Assembly: GCF_000340215.1 (NCBI RefSeq)
Contig: NW_006921538.1
Location: 1,984,001 to 2,048,000 of the forward strand
Reading direction: 5' to 3'
Source: Pseudocercospora fijiensis CIRAD86
Taxonomy: Eukaryota > Ascomycota > Dothideomycetes > Mycosphaerellales > Mycosphaerellaceae
Length of the DNA: 64,000 nt
Each line of letters begins with the position of its first letter. Position 1 is the stretch's first letter. Position numbers and translations under genes: made by a program. Of the stretch, positions 26,347 to 37,469 are shown piece by piece. The notes under the pieces are model-generated. The model was not told the origin of the DNA, did no database searches, and was given only the letters and a program-made list of their open reading frames with translations.

Positions 26347-27039
26347 TCCGGGGTTTCGTTAGTTATACTTTATCCCGTAGTCGCGGGGATTTCAACTATA
26401 TATAGAATCGCACTTTCTTAGTAGGCTATACGTAAACCTCGATATAATCGTATATTCTAGTCCTATTCGGATATCTAGGTAGGTATAGTAAGGAACCGCG
26501 AGTCTAAATATTATATATATAGCCTTATCCGAGTATATTATAGCTATAGACTTTACTACCGCCGTTTTCTTATATAATCCTTAGCAAGCTAGTCTACCTT
26601 ATTCTAAGGCGCGTATTCTTCGTATTCTTTCTTTCTAGTATACAAAGAGTATAGAAAACTCGGTATAGGGCGTAAAAAGGGCGAAAATATAAAGAGGGTA
26701 CGTACTAAGCGGTTAACTAAGGTAGAGAGGGCGGAGAGGGTAGTAGATTACATAATAGATATATAGGCCGATATATAAAGTAATCGATTATATAGTAGAC
26801 TAGAGTTTTACTAAGAGGCCGGATTAAGGTCCTTAGTCGCAATTTACTAGTTACTAATATAGCGGAAATCTACTGTTTCTTATCTCTTATCGTACTTATA
26901 TTTAGTTTCCTATTATATTTACTCTATAATAGTGCTATCGTCGACTTTTACGTATAGCCTACTAAGAAAGTGCGACTTTACGTATAGTTTAAATCCCCGA
27001 ACGTAGGCGAGGGGTAAAGTAGACTAACGCAACCCTAGA
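26347..27039. mobile_element. Non-autonomous DNA transposon (MITE-like), 693 bp, long TIRs, TA target duplication
   Basis: The ends are inverted copies for about 85 bp: the left begins TCCGGGGTTTCGTTAGT and the right, reverse-complemented, begins TCTAGGGTTGCGTTAGT; both then share TCGCACTTTCTTAGTAGGCT. The element sits between TA at 26,345-26,346 and TA at 27,040-27,041. The equivalent site in the left arm (reverse complement of about 25,170-25,195) is an empty site reading GGTATTTC. That defines the insertion exactly and suggests mobilisation by a Tc1/mariner-type transposase. No coding region inside. Confidence 0.85.
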
Positions 27040-28689
27040 TATTTCTTATAACCGAGTTTAAGCTTTCTAACCTCCTTACTATCTATACGAAGCGGGTTGC
27101 TCTTTAATATAAAAATATATAGCTTCTAGCTAAGATTCGGCGTCGGTTTATAGCGGATTAATTAGGATTTGTATTTAGTCGTTATATTAACCTAGGAGGA
27201 GGCATATTTTCGCATCCTTTTACTAGCTATATATACCGGCTATACTCCTAGTTTTATTCCCGCGTTATACCTAGATATAAGGTACGAAGTAGAAACCTAG
27301 CGCCTTATATTTACTCGATTATTACGGAGACGAGCTATATTTAGACTAGTTTCTTTCTATATCCCGGCTTGCCTTAATAGTATTCGTAGTTTAACTATAC
27401 TAAGAAGTAGAAGTATATATAACTAAAGAAGAAGAGAGATCGTTATACGATCTAGGTATTATCGCTTACCGCTACTCGTATAGCTAGGATAACTAGGGAG
27501 GAGATCGATAGTATAAGTTAGTAGAGTCTAGCGACGACTCTACCTACGAGTCTAACGAAGAAGAACGTATAGCCCGTATAAGAGATTCTAAGATATATAG
27601 AAGCCTCGTCCTAAGATACTACCTCTACCTCCCTACTATACTTACCCGGTCGTATATAATATAGTCTTATAAGCGAAGTACGAGATAATATAGGCTTATA
27701 GTCGTTTAGAGTAACGTACTATATAAATAACTAGGCGTACTACTATTATTTACTAACGACCTATATCCTAGGATGCTCTTTTCGTATATTTTATATACTT
27801 TTTTAATATCTTACTTATAAGCGCTCCGCGATAACCGAGTAGATATAAGGTATAGGGGTTCTACTCGGTACCTTAGCCTTCGAGATAGGGGGGAGTTAAA
27901 TCTAGAGGCATAGTCGGCACTCGGAGCCGGTATATAGAGACGGTAGTAGGCCTATTCCTACTAAATAGCTAACTTATTTAGTATAGCCTACCGTAGTATA
28001 GATATTTATTATATTTCCTAGTAATAGAGTTAGGTTACTTATAAGATTACTATAGCTAGTACCTCTAGCCGGGTCTTTATACTAGATAGTTAGACTATAT
28101 ATAGTAGTATTATTACTATTAAAGTAGTAACTGCGGAAGATATCTAGGTAGAATTTCCTACTAAATTCTACTACCTCTTTTGGAACTATACTAATACTAT
28201 TTTAGCTATTGTCCTTATAGCTATCTACGTAAATCGCGTTACGACTATAGGTAAGGATTTTAAAGCCCTAGATTAGATTCTTAAGGGTTAGAATATCTAA
28301 ATTCGAGATAGTAGTAGGTAGGATAGATATTCTAGTAGGATAGATATTCTTAGTATCCTCTATAAGCGTTTCTATATACAAAATATGCCGCTATTATACG
28401 GCGCTATATAGCGCGCTATAAATACTCTCTAAGTATATATATAGTATATTATGCTTCATTAGACGTCCGAAATAAAAGTCTTCGAAAATTCTATTAGTAC
28501 TAGTCTTAAAAAGGGCTTGCTTTAAGTTACGTATATATTCCTATACTTGTTAGAAACCGACTAATTCTATAGTTCTAACCTGCTACTCGTATAGTTGCTT
28601 AGCAAACTAACTTAAACTAACCTAGAATTTCGGCTTAGTAAACTAAACCAAACTAACCCGACCTACTATAGGGTATAGCAATGCTAGTA

Positions 28690-30290
28690 CGCTAACCTAC
28701 GATAGTATATAATACTATCTTAGGCCGACTATAGTAAACGTTTATAGTACTACTTAGGGTTGCCTAGTTAGCGGTAGCTAAATATTTTAGTTATAGTAAA
28801 ACATACTTCTCTAGATACTATCGATATACTACTCGTCTACGCCGCGGACTATAGTAATAGCACGAGCCTTACTAGCGTCCTAGTCTAATATACTACAATT
28901 CGGAAATATAATATAGTCGGCGACCTTAGTATTAGCTAGAATTAGATCGTATAGCAGGTATACAAACTAGTCTTCTAGATATATACGATCGAGTAGCAAA
29001 TCCTTATTATTAAACTAACCTATAAAATCGAAATAGGCACTAGTAGTAGTGCGATTGCTACCGACTTTAAAGTAGTAGATATAAGTACTATTACCCTTCC
29101 CGGCCTACTAGTATAGAAAGCCGATTATCTCTAGGTTATAGCCTATACTGTCCTATTTAGTATAGGCGAGCGGGTAGGTAATACCTAGCTAAAGCACCTA
29201 TATCTATACGATTAGCTATATATCTAGCTTGCTACGTTAAAAGTATAGCATAGTATTAGAGCAATTCGATACTAGTTAGAAACATACCTCGCCGACCTTA
29301 GTATACTAAACTAAAAAAGCGGGTTACTAGTAGATCCGTAGACTATACCCGATAGAATAGCACTATTAGCCGGAAAGCGGGTAAGTAGCGTATTATCTCC
29401 CGAGTAATACGAGACCCGATACTAGGCTACGCTAGAGATTAAGATATAGTTTAATATTAGTTAGTCGGTATATAGGCCTATACGGTAGTATATATATATA
29501 TATATATAAAAATCAAAATAGGGTAGTATTAAACTAGAGTACTACTACTTCTATACGTTTATATAATTTAATATATATAACGTATTCGATAGAATAGTAT
29601 ATAGGCCTTAGGGCGTTATAAGATACGTACTAGCGCTAGTATATAGCTAACTTAAAAAGAATACCTAAACCTACTTTTTAAAGACTATACCTTTATTCTA
29701 TTAACAGTAGGGGATAATAACGCCCTACTGCTATAGCTAAAGACTAGAGAATAGGTATAGTACTAGTAGTAGCATCTGTCCTATATAAAAAACCAGCCTA
29801 CTAGTAACGCTATAGTATAATATCGATCGGTATCTCTATGTCTTTTAGACTAAAACTAGCAGTTATAAAATTCTAGGTATCTATACTAAAAAGGACCTAC
29901 CCGCTATATACTAGTTTTAATTATTTTGATCCAGGTAACTTTACTAATATGGCCCCTATTATTTCAAACTTTCTATACTAATTCGTCTAAACTATAGCTT
30001 CTACTACCTATAAATCCTAGTATATATATAATTATTGTTAGTTTCTAGCTGTTAGTACTTATTAGTACTAGTATAGCTTATATTATTCTTAGGATATAAC
30101 CGCTAGCCTTTCGTTATCCCCCTTGTTTTTTAGTTAAGCTACCTTTGTTAGACTCTAGAAGCCTCGAAAGCAGTTACGATATTGTAAAGGGCGACCTATA
30201 GCTATAGTACGGCGTATATAGGAAGTTACGAGTGCGGAGAAGATTTGGCTATAGTTAGATTTCAAGTCTAACTATAGCCGGGGCTTTTAA
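28690..30290 (-). other. RIP-damaged DNA with an unrecognised coding trace and a TA microsatellite
   Basis: The minus strand from about 29,320 down to 28,800 reads a long protein-like stretch once TAG is taken as Gln (for example GKGNSTYIYYFKVGSNRTTT and ANTKVADYIIFPNCSILD). I could not place it in a family. A (TA)n run lies at about 29,487-29,508. From 29,900 to 30,290 I see nothing specific. Confidence 0.35.
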
Positions 30291-30299
30291 CTAGTAGCT

Positions 30300-31960
30300 A
30301 GTTCTATACTTATATACGTGCCTATATAGGCAATAATTATCCTATATTCATCCTATGCCCGTGCCTATACCTATATCTATACCCTTATCCTATAAGGATA
30401 ACGACGTTGTAGTTCTTAGTATAGTTGCAGGTATCGGCACTAAGGTTGCAGTCTGTTATAGGCGTTAGTATAGGTATTGCTATAGCTAAAGCTCTAGACT
30501 TACTCTTCTTAGCCTTCTTAGCCTAGCAACCTAGGCAAGGTACTATAGCCTCGGGGAACTCGGCACGGAACTCGCGGTTAGCCTTAGTTAGATTAATCTG
30601 TATAGGCGCTAGCATAGGCAAAGGTATATACGTAACTATTTATACCTTGCCGTACTTGCCGCGCCGGACGACGAAGGGCCTATTTAAGTTAGTATATAAC
30701 TAGCGGTATAAGCATAGATCGGTATATACATCTCGCTATTACTTTTAGACTTAGACTTAGTCTCTAAGTCTTCGATTGTCTCGGCAGATTTGGCCGGTGC
30801 CCTACCCCTAGCTTTGCCCTTGCTCGGTATACCTAGGGCTTCGGGGCTATATACGGATTAGTACAGGTAAAGGTAAGGGCAAAGATGTAGCTATACTTAA
30901 CCTCGTATAGATCCTAGGCATTGTCGAAGAAATCTAAGGGACACATTAGCAAAAAGCTTTGCTTATAGAGCTACCTAAACCTACTAATGCACTTTTTTAT
31001 CTTAGTCTTAGGCGTATACCGACTACTACGGTCCTTCTCCTTAGGCTGCTCGACTTTTCCCTTATACTATATATGCGTTAGTATAGGCAAAGCTCTAGGT
31101 AGGGAGCTACGTACACTATAGATAATATATATAGCGAGAGCCGAAGTGTCGCGGTAGATAGTCTATAAGGTATTAGCTTTAGGCATATATATAGGCAAAG
31201 ACAGAGTTATATACTATAGAAGCCCTTCTCTTCGTATAACTCCTTTAGTATCTCTTCGTCTTCGTCTTTTCTATTATAGTATTAGCAATAACTAGTAATA
31301 TAGGCATAATACTATATATACCTATCGCGATTCTTCTAGGCAGCTAGGAAGCGACCGAAGTTCTTAGATCCTACCGGCATACGATAAGTTACCTTACCTA
31401 TATAGGTGCGTACGGCCTCCTAGTTAGTCTTTAGGCAGATCTATAGGCATTAGTTTAGCCTATTATATAGGTAGAAGAGAGATTATATACTACGATTTCT
31501 ATCTTAGGTATACTAAATAACTCGCCCTATAAGAGGCGCTTCTTATATTTACGGTAGGAGCTCTATATAGGTATAAGCATAGGCAGATATATACCCTAGT
31601 CTCTATACTTATAGATTGCTCTAGTAGGGTATTATTCTAGGCAACGGTCTTAATGTCTTACGGTATATTAGGAGGTATATATAGAGCTATAGGCTTAGGT
31701 ATAGTAGTATAGGGGAACTCGGTTAGCTACGATATCGAAGTCGCCTTATTAGCTCGTCGCGTATATATATAGGTATATATAAAGGAATAGGGGTAGGGAC
31801 TAGGGGTAGATACGTACTAGTAGTATATTATAGAAAGAAAGGAAGAGAGTATACGCGCAAAGATGCGCGTATAGATATCGCGTAACGCTTAGCGTAATAG
31901 AAGATCCTAGCGTAATAAAACTTTCGCGTACGGGACGTACCCGCTTTAGCGTCTACGGAT
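30300..31960 (-). pseudogene. Intron-rich relic, copy B
   Basis: Homologous to the relic at 14.9-17.2 kb and less damaged. On the minus strand, exon-like stretches (RMPVGSKNFGRF; EEILKELYEEKGFYS; KCISRFRQLYKQSFLLMCPL; DFFDNAQDLYEVKYS) alternate with segments having GT starts, CTAAC or CTAAT branch-like motifs and TAG ends. Examples are 31,071-31,118 (GTACGT to ACTAACGCATATATAG) and 31,162-31,212. Several of these intron-like pieces contain CTTTGCCTA. The protein is not identified. Confidence 0.42.
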
Positions 31961-32029
31961 CCCTACATCGATAGTCAACTCCGCGTTTAGCGTAGTCAAG
32001 CGCACTTGTCTCACGTCGTTGCCTAGCTG

Positions 32030-32929
32030 TTAGTTATACAAACACAAGCCTTCACCCATGAGCGGCCCAGTGGCAGCAATGAATATGGACAGCTGATCAC
32101 CTTCATAGTACTTCTGACCAAGACGTCCAAAGGGCGAGTTGTTGAAGTAGTATGTTCCGTTTGCGCCGCCACGCAAGAATGGCACCAAATCTCGAGGCTC
32201 AGAAGCAAATGTAGTGTTGAAAGGATGCCATGCAAGGTAACCAGGTCCAACGATGTAGGTCTGTCGGCTAGGATCAGTCGCACGTACATAGTTGATGATA
32301 TTGTCTTCGACAGCTCGTTTCACGTCGCCCTGAAGAAGTTCACACTTCAGGATCGGATTTTGCATTTCAATCTCCCAAGTTGAGTTTGGAGCAGGGGCAG
32401 GCATCTGTATGGTTGCACCTTGCGAGGCAGTAGCGACAACGATCCTGTTGACCGCATTTCTCGGGCCATTGTAGTTGAACAGAAAGTCTTTGCCTGTGGC
32501 GGCACTCGCAACGTAGGTCAATTCGGATGCCAAGTTGAAACTTGTGTAGCCGAGAAGAGGCCGACGAGACCACACTCCTGAGCCCAGCTTTACAATATGT
32601 ACGAGTGCAGACATCACGACGTCCACTTCTGATACTTTGATAGGCGACTTGGTCCCAGCATTAAAGTGCCATATTGCCGCTTGGAGGTAAGCCGAGGACA
32701 CCGCAGAGAACAGACACGCACGCACAAGAAATGCGAACGCTGTGCCTACAGCGGTGTTGAATTGTTGTTTCGCAACCTTCGAACCTGCGATAGTAAAGTC
32801 ATCGGTTGGGTCGGGTGCCCCCTTTTGATCCAAGCTGTTGTAGAAAAGGTGATGTCTTATCGCGAATGCTATGCCGGATAGCAGCGCTCCAACCATGAGC
32901 GTTGGGGTAAGCCAGTGGATCCTAGTCAT
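32030..32929 (-). CDS. Truncated fungal membrane/secretory-pathway protein of unknown function, 299 aa
   Basis: The N-terminus (LTPTLMVGALLSGIAFAIRH, HLFYNSLDQK) and a second hydrophobic segment (AVGTAFAFLVRACLFSAVSS) resemble a large uncharacterised Pezizomycotina family of multi-pass proteins with an extracellular domain; the stretch FNYNGPRNAVNRIVVATASQ fits that family. Members I know of are about 600-700 residues. Here the transmembrane segment expected after SRRPLLG seems missing and the frame stops at TAA (32,030-32,032). Beyond the stop, the same frame reads QLGNDVRQVRL and continues to about 31,945, so the stop may be a CAA to TAA RIP change. The start ATG lies only 19 bp from a Harbinger element, so its promoter is probably displaced. 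Base composition is normal, unlike both flanks. Probably a decaying gene. Confidence 0.6.
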   Translation of the reverse strand: MTRIHWLTPTLMVGALLSGIAFAIRHHLFYNSLDQKGAPDPTDDFTIAGSKVAKQQFNTAVGTAFAFLVRACLFSAVSSAYLQAAIWHFNAGTKSPIKVSEVDVVMSALVHIVKLGSGVWSRRPLLGYTSFNLASELTYVASAATGKDFLFNYNGPRNAVNRIVVATASQGATIQMPAPAPNSTWEIEMQNPILKCELLQGDVKRAVEDNIINYVRATDPSRQTYIVGPGYLAWHPFNTTFASEPRDLVPFLRGGANGTYYFNNSPFGRLGQKYYEGDQLSIFIAATGPLMGEGLCLYN

Positions 32930-33299
32930 GCCGGAAAATGGACGTTCAGGCCCTGTCTACTTGCAACAGGTTATAGCGTAAACCGAGAGATTATAATAAC
33001 CTCATAAGCGGCTCAGATTATAGCGACTTATAATCGGTTATCTATGAGACAGTACTAGGTGTTAAGACCTATATAATAAGCCTCCGGCTCGGTAGCTATA
33101 CTCTACCTCTTTATAGTAGTAGGCTATATAGCTTCTAATAGTATTTATTACTATTAGAAGTATAATATCGATAACGGCGTAGGTAGTAATAAATCGGCGG
33201 GCGAGGAGCGGGGAGGACGAGTACTTTAGCGAGTATAGTTTATAGTATATTTACTATAGAAATATATAGTTAGTCGAGTAGCTAGCCTCTTAGTTTAAA

Positions 33300-34665
33300 G
33301 CTATTCGAATACTTGCTAATATAGTATCTCAATCTACTAAGTCTTAGCCCTCTTAGGCTTTATTATTAAAGATACCTTCGTTAAAGGCAAAGGCGACTCG
33401 GAAGCGTATAGCGACTATAATACTAATTAATAAAGATAGGTAGCGTAAAGCGCTATAATAGTAGACTTAAGAGTAGACCGAGTACTTCCTCGAGCAGTTA
33501 AACGAGTTTAAGAAGATTAGCCGTAGCACTAATACTAATAACTTCTAGTTAGGTAACCTTCGAGACCTCGCTATATTAGTAAATAAGAAATATAGTACCG
33601 AGCGTACCGCGGACTACCTAAAGAATAAGTAGTCGTTAATTAAGAAGGACTAGAGTATATAGATTGCTTACTTAAAGTATATAAGTAGCTAGAATAGTAT
33701 ACCTCTAACCGCCGAGTCGGACGTAGAAGACGCTTATTTCGACGAGAATCTAAGGTATACTTCCTTCCGTAATAAATTGCTAGAGCACTTCGATATTATA
33801 GACGAATTAATTGGCTTAGAAGTAGCTACTAGCGATTATATAGCGATAAACGAGGCCCTTAGTAAGGAGAGCGAGGATAATAAGGGTAGTAGTAAGGAAT
33901 CGGAGGTCGAGGTTACTACCGAGGGCGCGGCTTCCGCGCCCTTTACGGAGGAGTAATTAATAGTACTACGCGCTACTAAGGCGGCGGAAAAGCATTAAAA
34001 GAAGATATAGAAGGAGGCCGATCGGGTTTATAAGAAGGCGGAGGATATAAACGAGAAGAATCTAACTATTATAAAGTCGTTATAGAAGGCCTTCGAGCCT
34101 ATAGTATTAATAGTCGCGGAGGTAGTAAAGGATAGTAAGGAAGAACGTGCTTTAGCGAAGAAATTAGCGGACGAGTAACGCGCTAATACGCTAGCCGCTA
34201 CTAAGGTTAGTTTAGTCGTTAGCAACGTTATAAAGCGGCTACTAGATAAGAAGACCTTTAAGAATATAGACGTACCGATAGCTAATCGTATATTGTTAGT
34301 ACGCGAGGTCGCAAAGAAGAATAGGGAGTTCGACTATTACGAGGTCGCTTCGAGTATAAACTAGGAGTAATTTAAGGAGTACTTCTTATTTATACTAACG
34401 GATATTAAGTCTAACATCCGTTAGAATATATATTTATAGCAGATAGAAGGTAGATACGTACCGTTAGGATATAGATAGTAGGTTGTTATTAATAACAACC
34501 TTTAGAAATAGCAGAAGAAGCATATATTTAGTACTATTCGACGCGAGAATTTATAGATTAGGGATAGAATTTCGGTATAAATATACGCTAACGGCTATAC
34601 TATTAATTTGTATAGAGGTATTATTAATTTTTACTAGCAAAATGTAATTACGTACGAGTGCTATT
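33300..34665 (+). pseudogene. Harbinger accessory protein relic (Myb/SANT-type ORF expected), coiled-coil rich
   Basis: With TAG read as Gln the plus strand gives one ~450-residue frame containing YFLEQLNEFKKISRSTNTNN, a second block ADYLKNKQSLIKKDQSI, an acidic segment and a Lys/Glu/Ala-rich helical part (EADRVYKKAEDINEKN). Harbinger elements usually encode a second protein with a Myb-like DNA-binding domain that helps the transposase; position and composition fit, but I cannot identify the Myb fold with certainty. Stops are CAG to TAG type. Confidence 0.6.
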
Positions 34666-34949
34666 ATATAAAAAAAAACTATACCCCGTTAACCTAAACT
34701 TTAATATCTTAGAAGTTTACTAAGAACCTACGGATTCAATCCTAATATAATTTCGATAAGAGAAGAGCCTATCCGCGGAAGAAGCGACGGTAATATTCCT
34801 CTAATATACGGTTTAGGCCTAGAATTCGAATCTATACTAAGTTTCTTACTAAAAACTAGACTCCGTATATCGCCTTTATATTCTATAGGTATCTACTAAA
34901 CCCTATTATATCCTTCGCCGTACTCTAAGTAGTACCTCCTACCTCTACG

Positions 34950-36060
34950 CCCTTATATTAAGTCTAGTTCTTACCTAATTACCGTCGTATTCAGTATATA
35001 TCTACCTCGCGATTCTATTACGATAGTTAGCGTAACTTTTATCCTTAACCTCTTCGGCGTAGCGCCTATTATTAGCGTAAACCTCCGCTATCGTATCGGC
35101 CTCTCGAGCGGCATTTAATTTAGTATTAGTTAGAAGGAGGCCTAGCTCTAAAGATAGCGGTTATCGACTATCGAATAGGATAAAATTATAGATAATATAA
35201 TAAGCGACGACAAAGCGACTTTATTAGGTAATCGGCTAGCTATTTAGTCCCTCCTTAATAAGTCTAAACCGCCTATTTATAACGCTAAACACTCTCTCGA
35301 TATAGTTACGAAGCTAAGTATAGCGGAGGTTGTAAATCTCTCGATAATTAGTCGGTCGTTCTTCCGCCTCGCTTTACTCGTAGAGGTAATATCGTATCTT
35401 CTAATATAGAACTAAGAGCCGTAGATCCTTAAAGGAATATCTACCGTCCGTAAGATAGAAGTAGCTATCTAGTACGTCGAAGCCTAACTAGTAGGCCTTC
35501 CTTAATATAGTACTATCCGTTACTAACCCTTCGTATCTAGGTATTATATATAAGAAGCGTAAGGACGAGTCGTATACGGCTATTATATTCTGTATAATAT
35601 AGCCCTTCCGATAACGCTATAGATTACTATTAATCTTCGGTAGACTAGCTATTAATAAGGTACCGTCGATAGCGCCTATAACGCCCTTAAAGTATAGCTA
35701 GAACTTGCTACTGTTGGTACCCTTAGACTATAGCGGTTTATCGTCCTTCTATAGCAATTTAATCTATTACTTCGCTATACGATACAAACAGCGCGATACG
35801 GTATAAATTATCCTTCTTAGTATCTCTCTTGCTATACTAAAGTCGTTAGCGAGGTTGCTAAGGCTCCTATTATATCCGACTATAATAAGAAAGAGGATAA
35901 CTCGTAACTTAATAGAGTATTTGTTTCTATTATTGCCTTCTAAACTATTCTTCCGTAGCTTATCTACTAACGCGCGTAATACCGGTTGCTTTAACCTCGT
36001 ACGCTCGTAATAGTACTTCGGCGGACTATTTAGTACCCGAAATGCCTCGCTTTCTGTCTT
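34950..36060 (-). pseudogene. Harbinger DDE transposase relic (DDE_Tnp_4 type)
   Basis: On the minus strand, reading TAG as Gln: YFKGVIGAIDGTLLIASLPK (35,635-35,700) holds the first catalytic Asp in its classic GAIDGT setting; RKGYIIQNIIAVYD and then YEGLVTDSTILRKA follow (35,470-35,610), with the second Asp; then YFYLTDGRYS and, near 35,290-35,340, the NLRYAQLRNYIERVF-type region with the final Glu. An upstream helical part (35,700-36,000) matches the usual N-terminal helix-turn-helix zone. Interrupted by several stops, so inactive. Confidence 0.85.
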
Positions 36061-36524
36061 ATTGCGGTCTATTTAAACCGACCTTCGTCCTAACGGTCGA
36101 TATATTATACGGCAGCGCAATTTAGGTAGTTCTTCGAGTAACAACGGTATCGTACTAGCAACGGCGCTTACCGATAATACGACCGCTAGTAATCGCTCTA
36201 TCGTACCTCGTTTAGTTACCTCCGCCGTCCTATACCTCGTCGACTGCTATATAGCTACTTTTATACTTTTATAGAACGTAGAAAGAGGTAGATACTACGG
36301 CGCTATACCGGAAGTCTATAGGGCGTACGGATAGCCCAGAAAGCTCCTCGAGAGTTAGTTATACTAATTATACTATATATAGCATAATCTTAGCGAGTTT
36401 ACGAGCATAGCGATAACCTACGATTTAATAATCGTTATTATATAAGACAGGTTAGTTATTAGAAGAGTTGTTATAATCTACGGTTAGGTTATACTATAAC
36501 CTATTATAAGTAGATAGGGCCTTA

Positions 36525-37440
36525 GATATCTTAGTCTAAGATAATTAGTTTTTAGCGCATAGTAGAACCTATAACGTTAGCGAGTAAGATAGAAAAGCGA
36601 GGGATCGTAGTAGTATAGACTATATATAAGGCTACGCTAAACGTGCCGCAGACCGGTATCGTCTACGAATATAAGCTAACTGTCTGCTATCTAGCTATTT
36701 AACACTACTACCCTATACGATTTTGTCCTATACTTAAAGAGACCGAAGCTCGACTTAGCTATACGTATCTCGTAGGTAGATATATATTCCTACGCGTTTT
36801 ACTTCGTTGCCGAACGCGTTAATTAGGATCTAGAACGGTTCTAAAGATCTGTATAGTAGCAGCGAGTATATATAACGCTTAGAGGCCGCACCTCGGAGAT
36901 CTGTAATATTAATACGTAAATAAAAGGAAGCCGAAGTATCGCGTATAGTTTAGTAGATTGCATTACGTAATACGATATTAAAAGGGGCTGTTTATAGATA
37001 ACTATATTATTTACTCCTTTATATAAAAGCAATCGACTTTATTCCCCTTTAAATAAAATAGTTTATACTTTAAGATTTTTATAGTAAAAAATAAAAGTTT
37101 CCTTTTCTTAGTTTTTTTTTAATAATTCTATAGATACTAAATAAATATATAGAATTGCTCCTTTTAATTAGAACTAGATATCTATTATTTTAGACTTAGA
37201 AATAGAGGATAATAGGTATATATAAGATATAGGAGCCTACTATCTACTATTTTAATTTTAAATAACCTATTATCTTTTCTATTCTTCTTTTTATACTACT
37301 ACCTAGACTTTTAGTAATTTTATTTTCCATTTAACCAAACTCTCTATTTACGTTTCTATACTAGTTCTCGGCGCCAAGACTCGTAACGTTACAACTACGG
37401 AGTTAGGAGACTGGGCTCGACCCTGCGAGTTGCACCTTCC
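36525..37440. other. RIP-damaged DNA between Harbinger and the ankyrin gene
   Basis: TpA-rich without domains or terminal repeats. Composition becomes normal at about 37,375, where CpA and TpG reappear (GCGCCAAGACTCG), leaving only about 95 bp of undamaged promoter in front of the ATG at 37,470. Confidence 0.6.
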
Positions 37441-37469
37441 GCGCTCTTTATCATCTTGGCACCTTCAAG

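Larger units (their letters stand above)
21860..28685. repeat. Giant imperfect palindrome (inverted repeat) of about 6.8 kb
   Basis: The left arm (about 21,860-25,725) is the reverse complement of the right arm (about 25,801-28,685) around a ~75-bp spacer. Matching pairs, outer to inner: GTTAGTTTGCTAAGCAACTA (21,942) with TAGTTGCTTAGCAAACTAAC (28,591); AAAGACTTCTATTCCG (22,914) with its diverged complement near 28,468; GGTACCGAGCGG (24,340) with its complement near 27,870; CGACGAAGGTATATCGCTA (25,647) with its complement (25,858). Differences are mostly transitions, as expected when RIP hits two copies. The right arm carries a 693-bp TIR element absent from the left, and the left arm carries two extra segments (about 22.04-22.89 and 23.25-24.13 kb). 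Origin could be two head-to-head copies of one repeat or one element with very long terminal inverted repeats. Confidence 0.88.
32949..36521. mobile_element. Complete PIF/Harbinger DNA transposon, 3573 bp
   Basis: Terminal inverted repeats of about 37 bp: the left begins GGCCCTGTCTACTTGCAACA and the right, reverse-complemented, begins GGCCCTATCTACTTATAATA, both continuing GGTTATAG. The 3-bp target duplication is TCA at left and TTA at right (32,946-32,948; 36,522-36,524), which fits a duplicated TYA with one RIP change. It carries the two divergent genes usual for autonomous Harbingers: a plus-strand accessory protein and a minus-strand DDE transposase. It sits immediately upstream of the truncated membrane-protein gene. 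Confidence 0.9.

Noticed and set aside
28690..29500. Possibility that the region right of the palindrome is a second inverted Argonaute copy
   Set aside because: Its minus-strand reading does not match the PIWI landmarks seen at 21,450-21,612, and similarity to the left arm fades beyond about 28,690.
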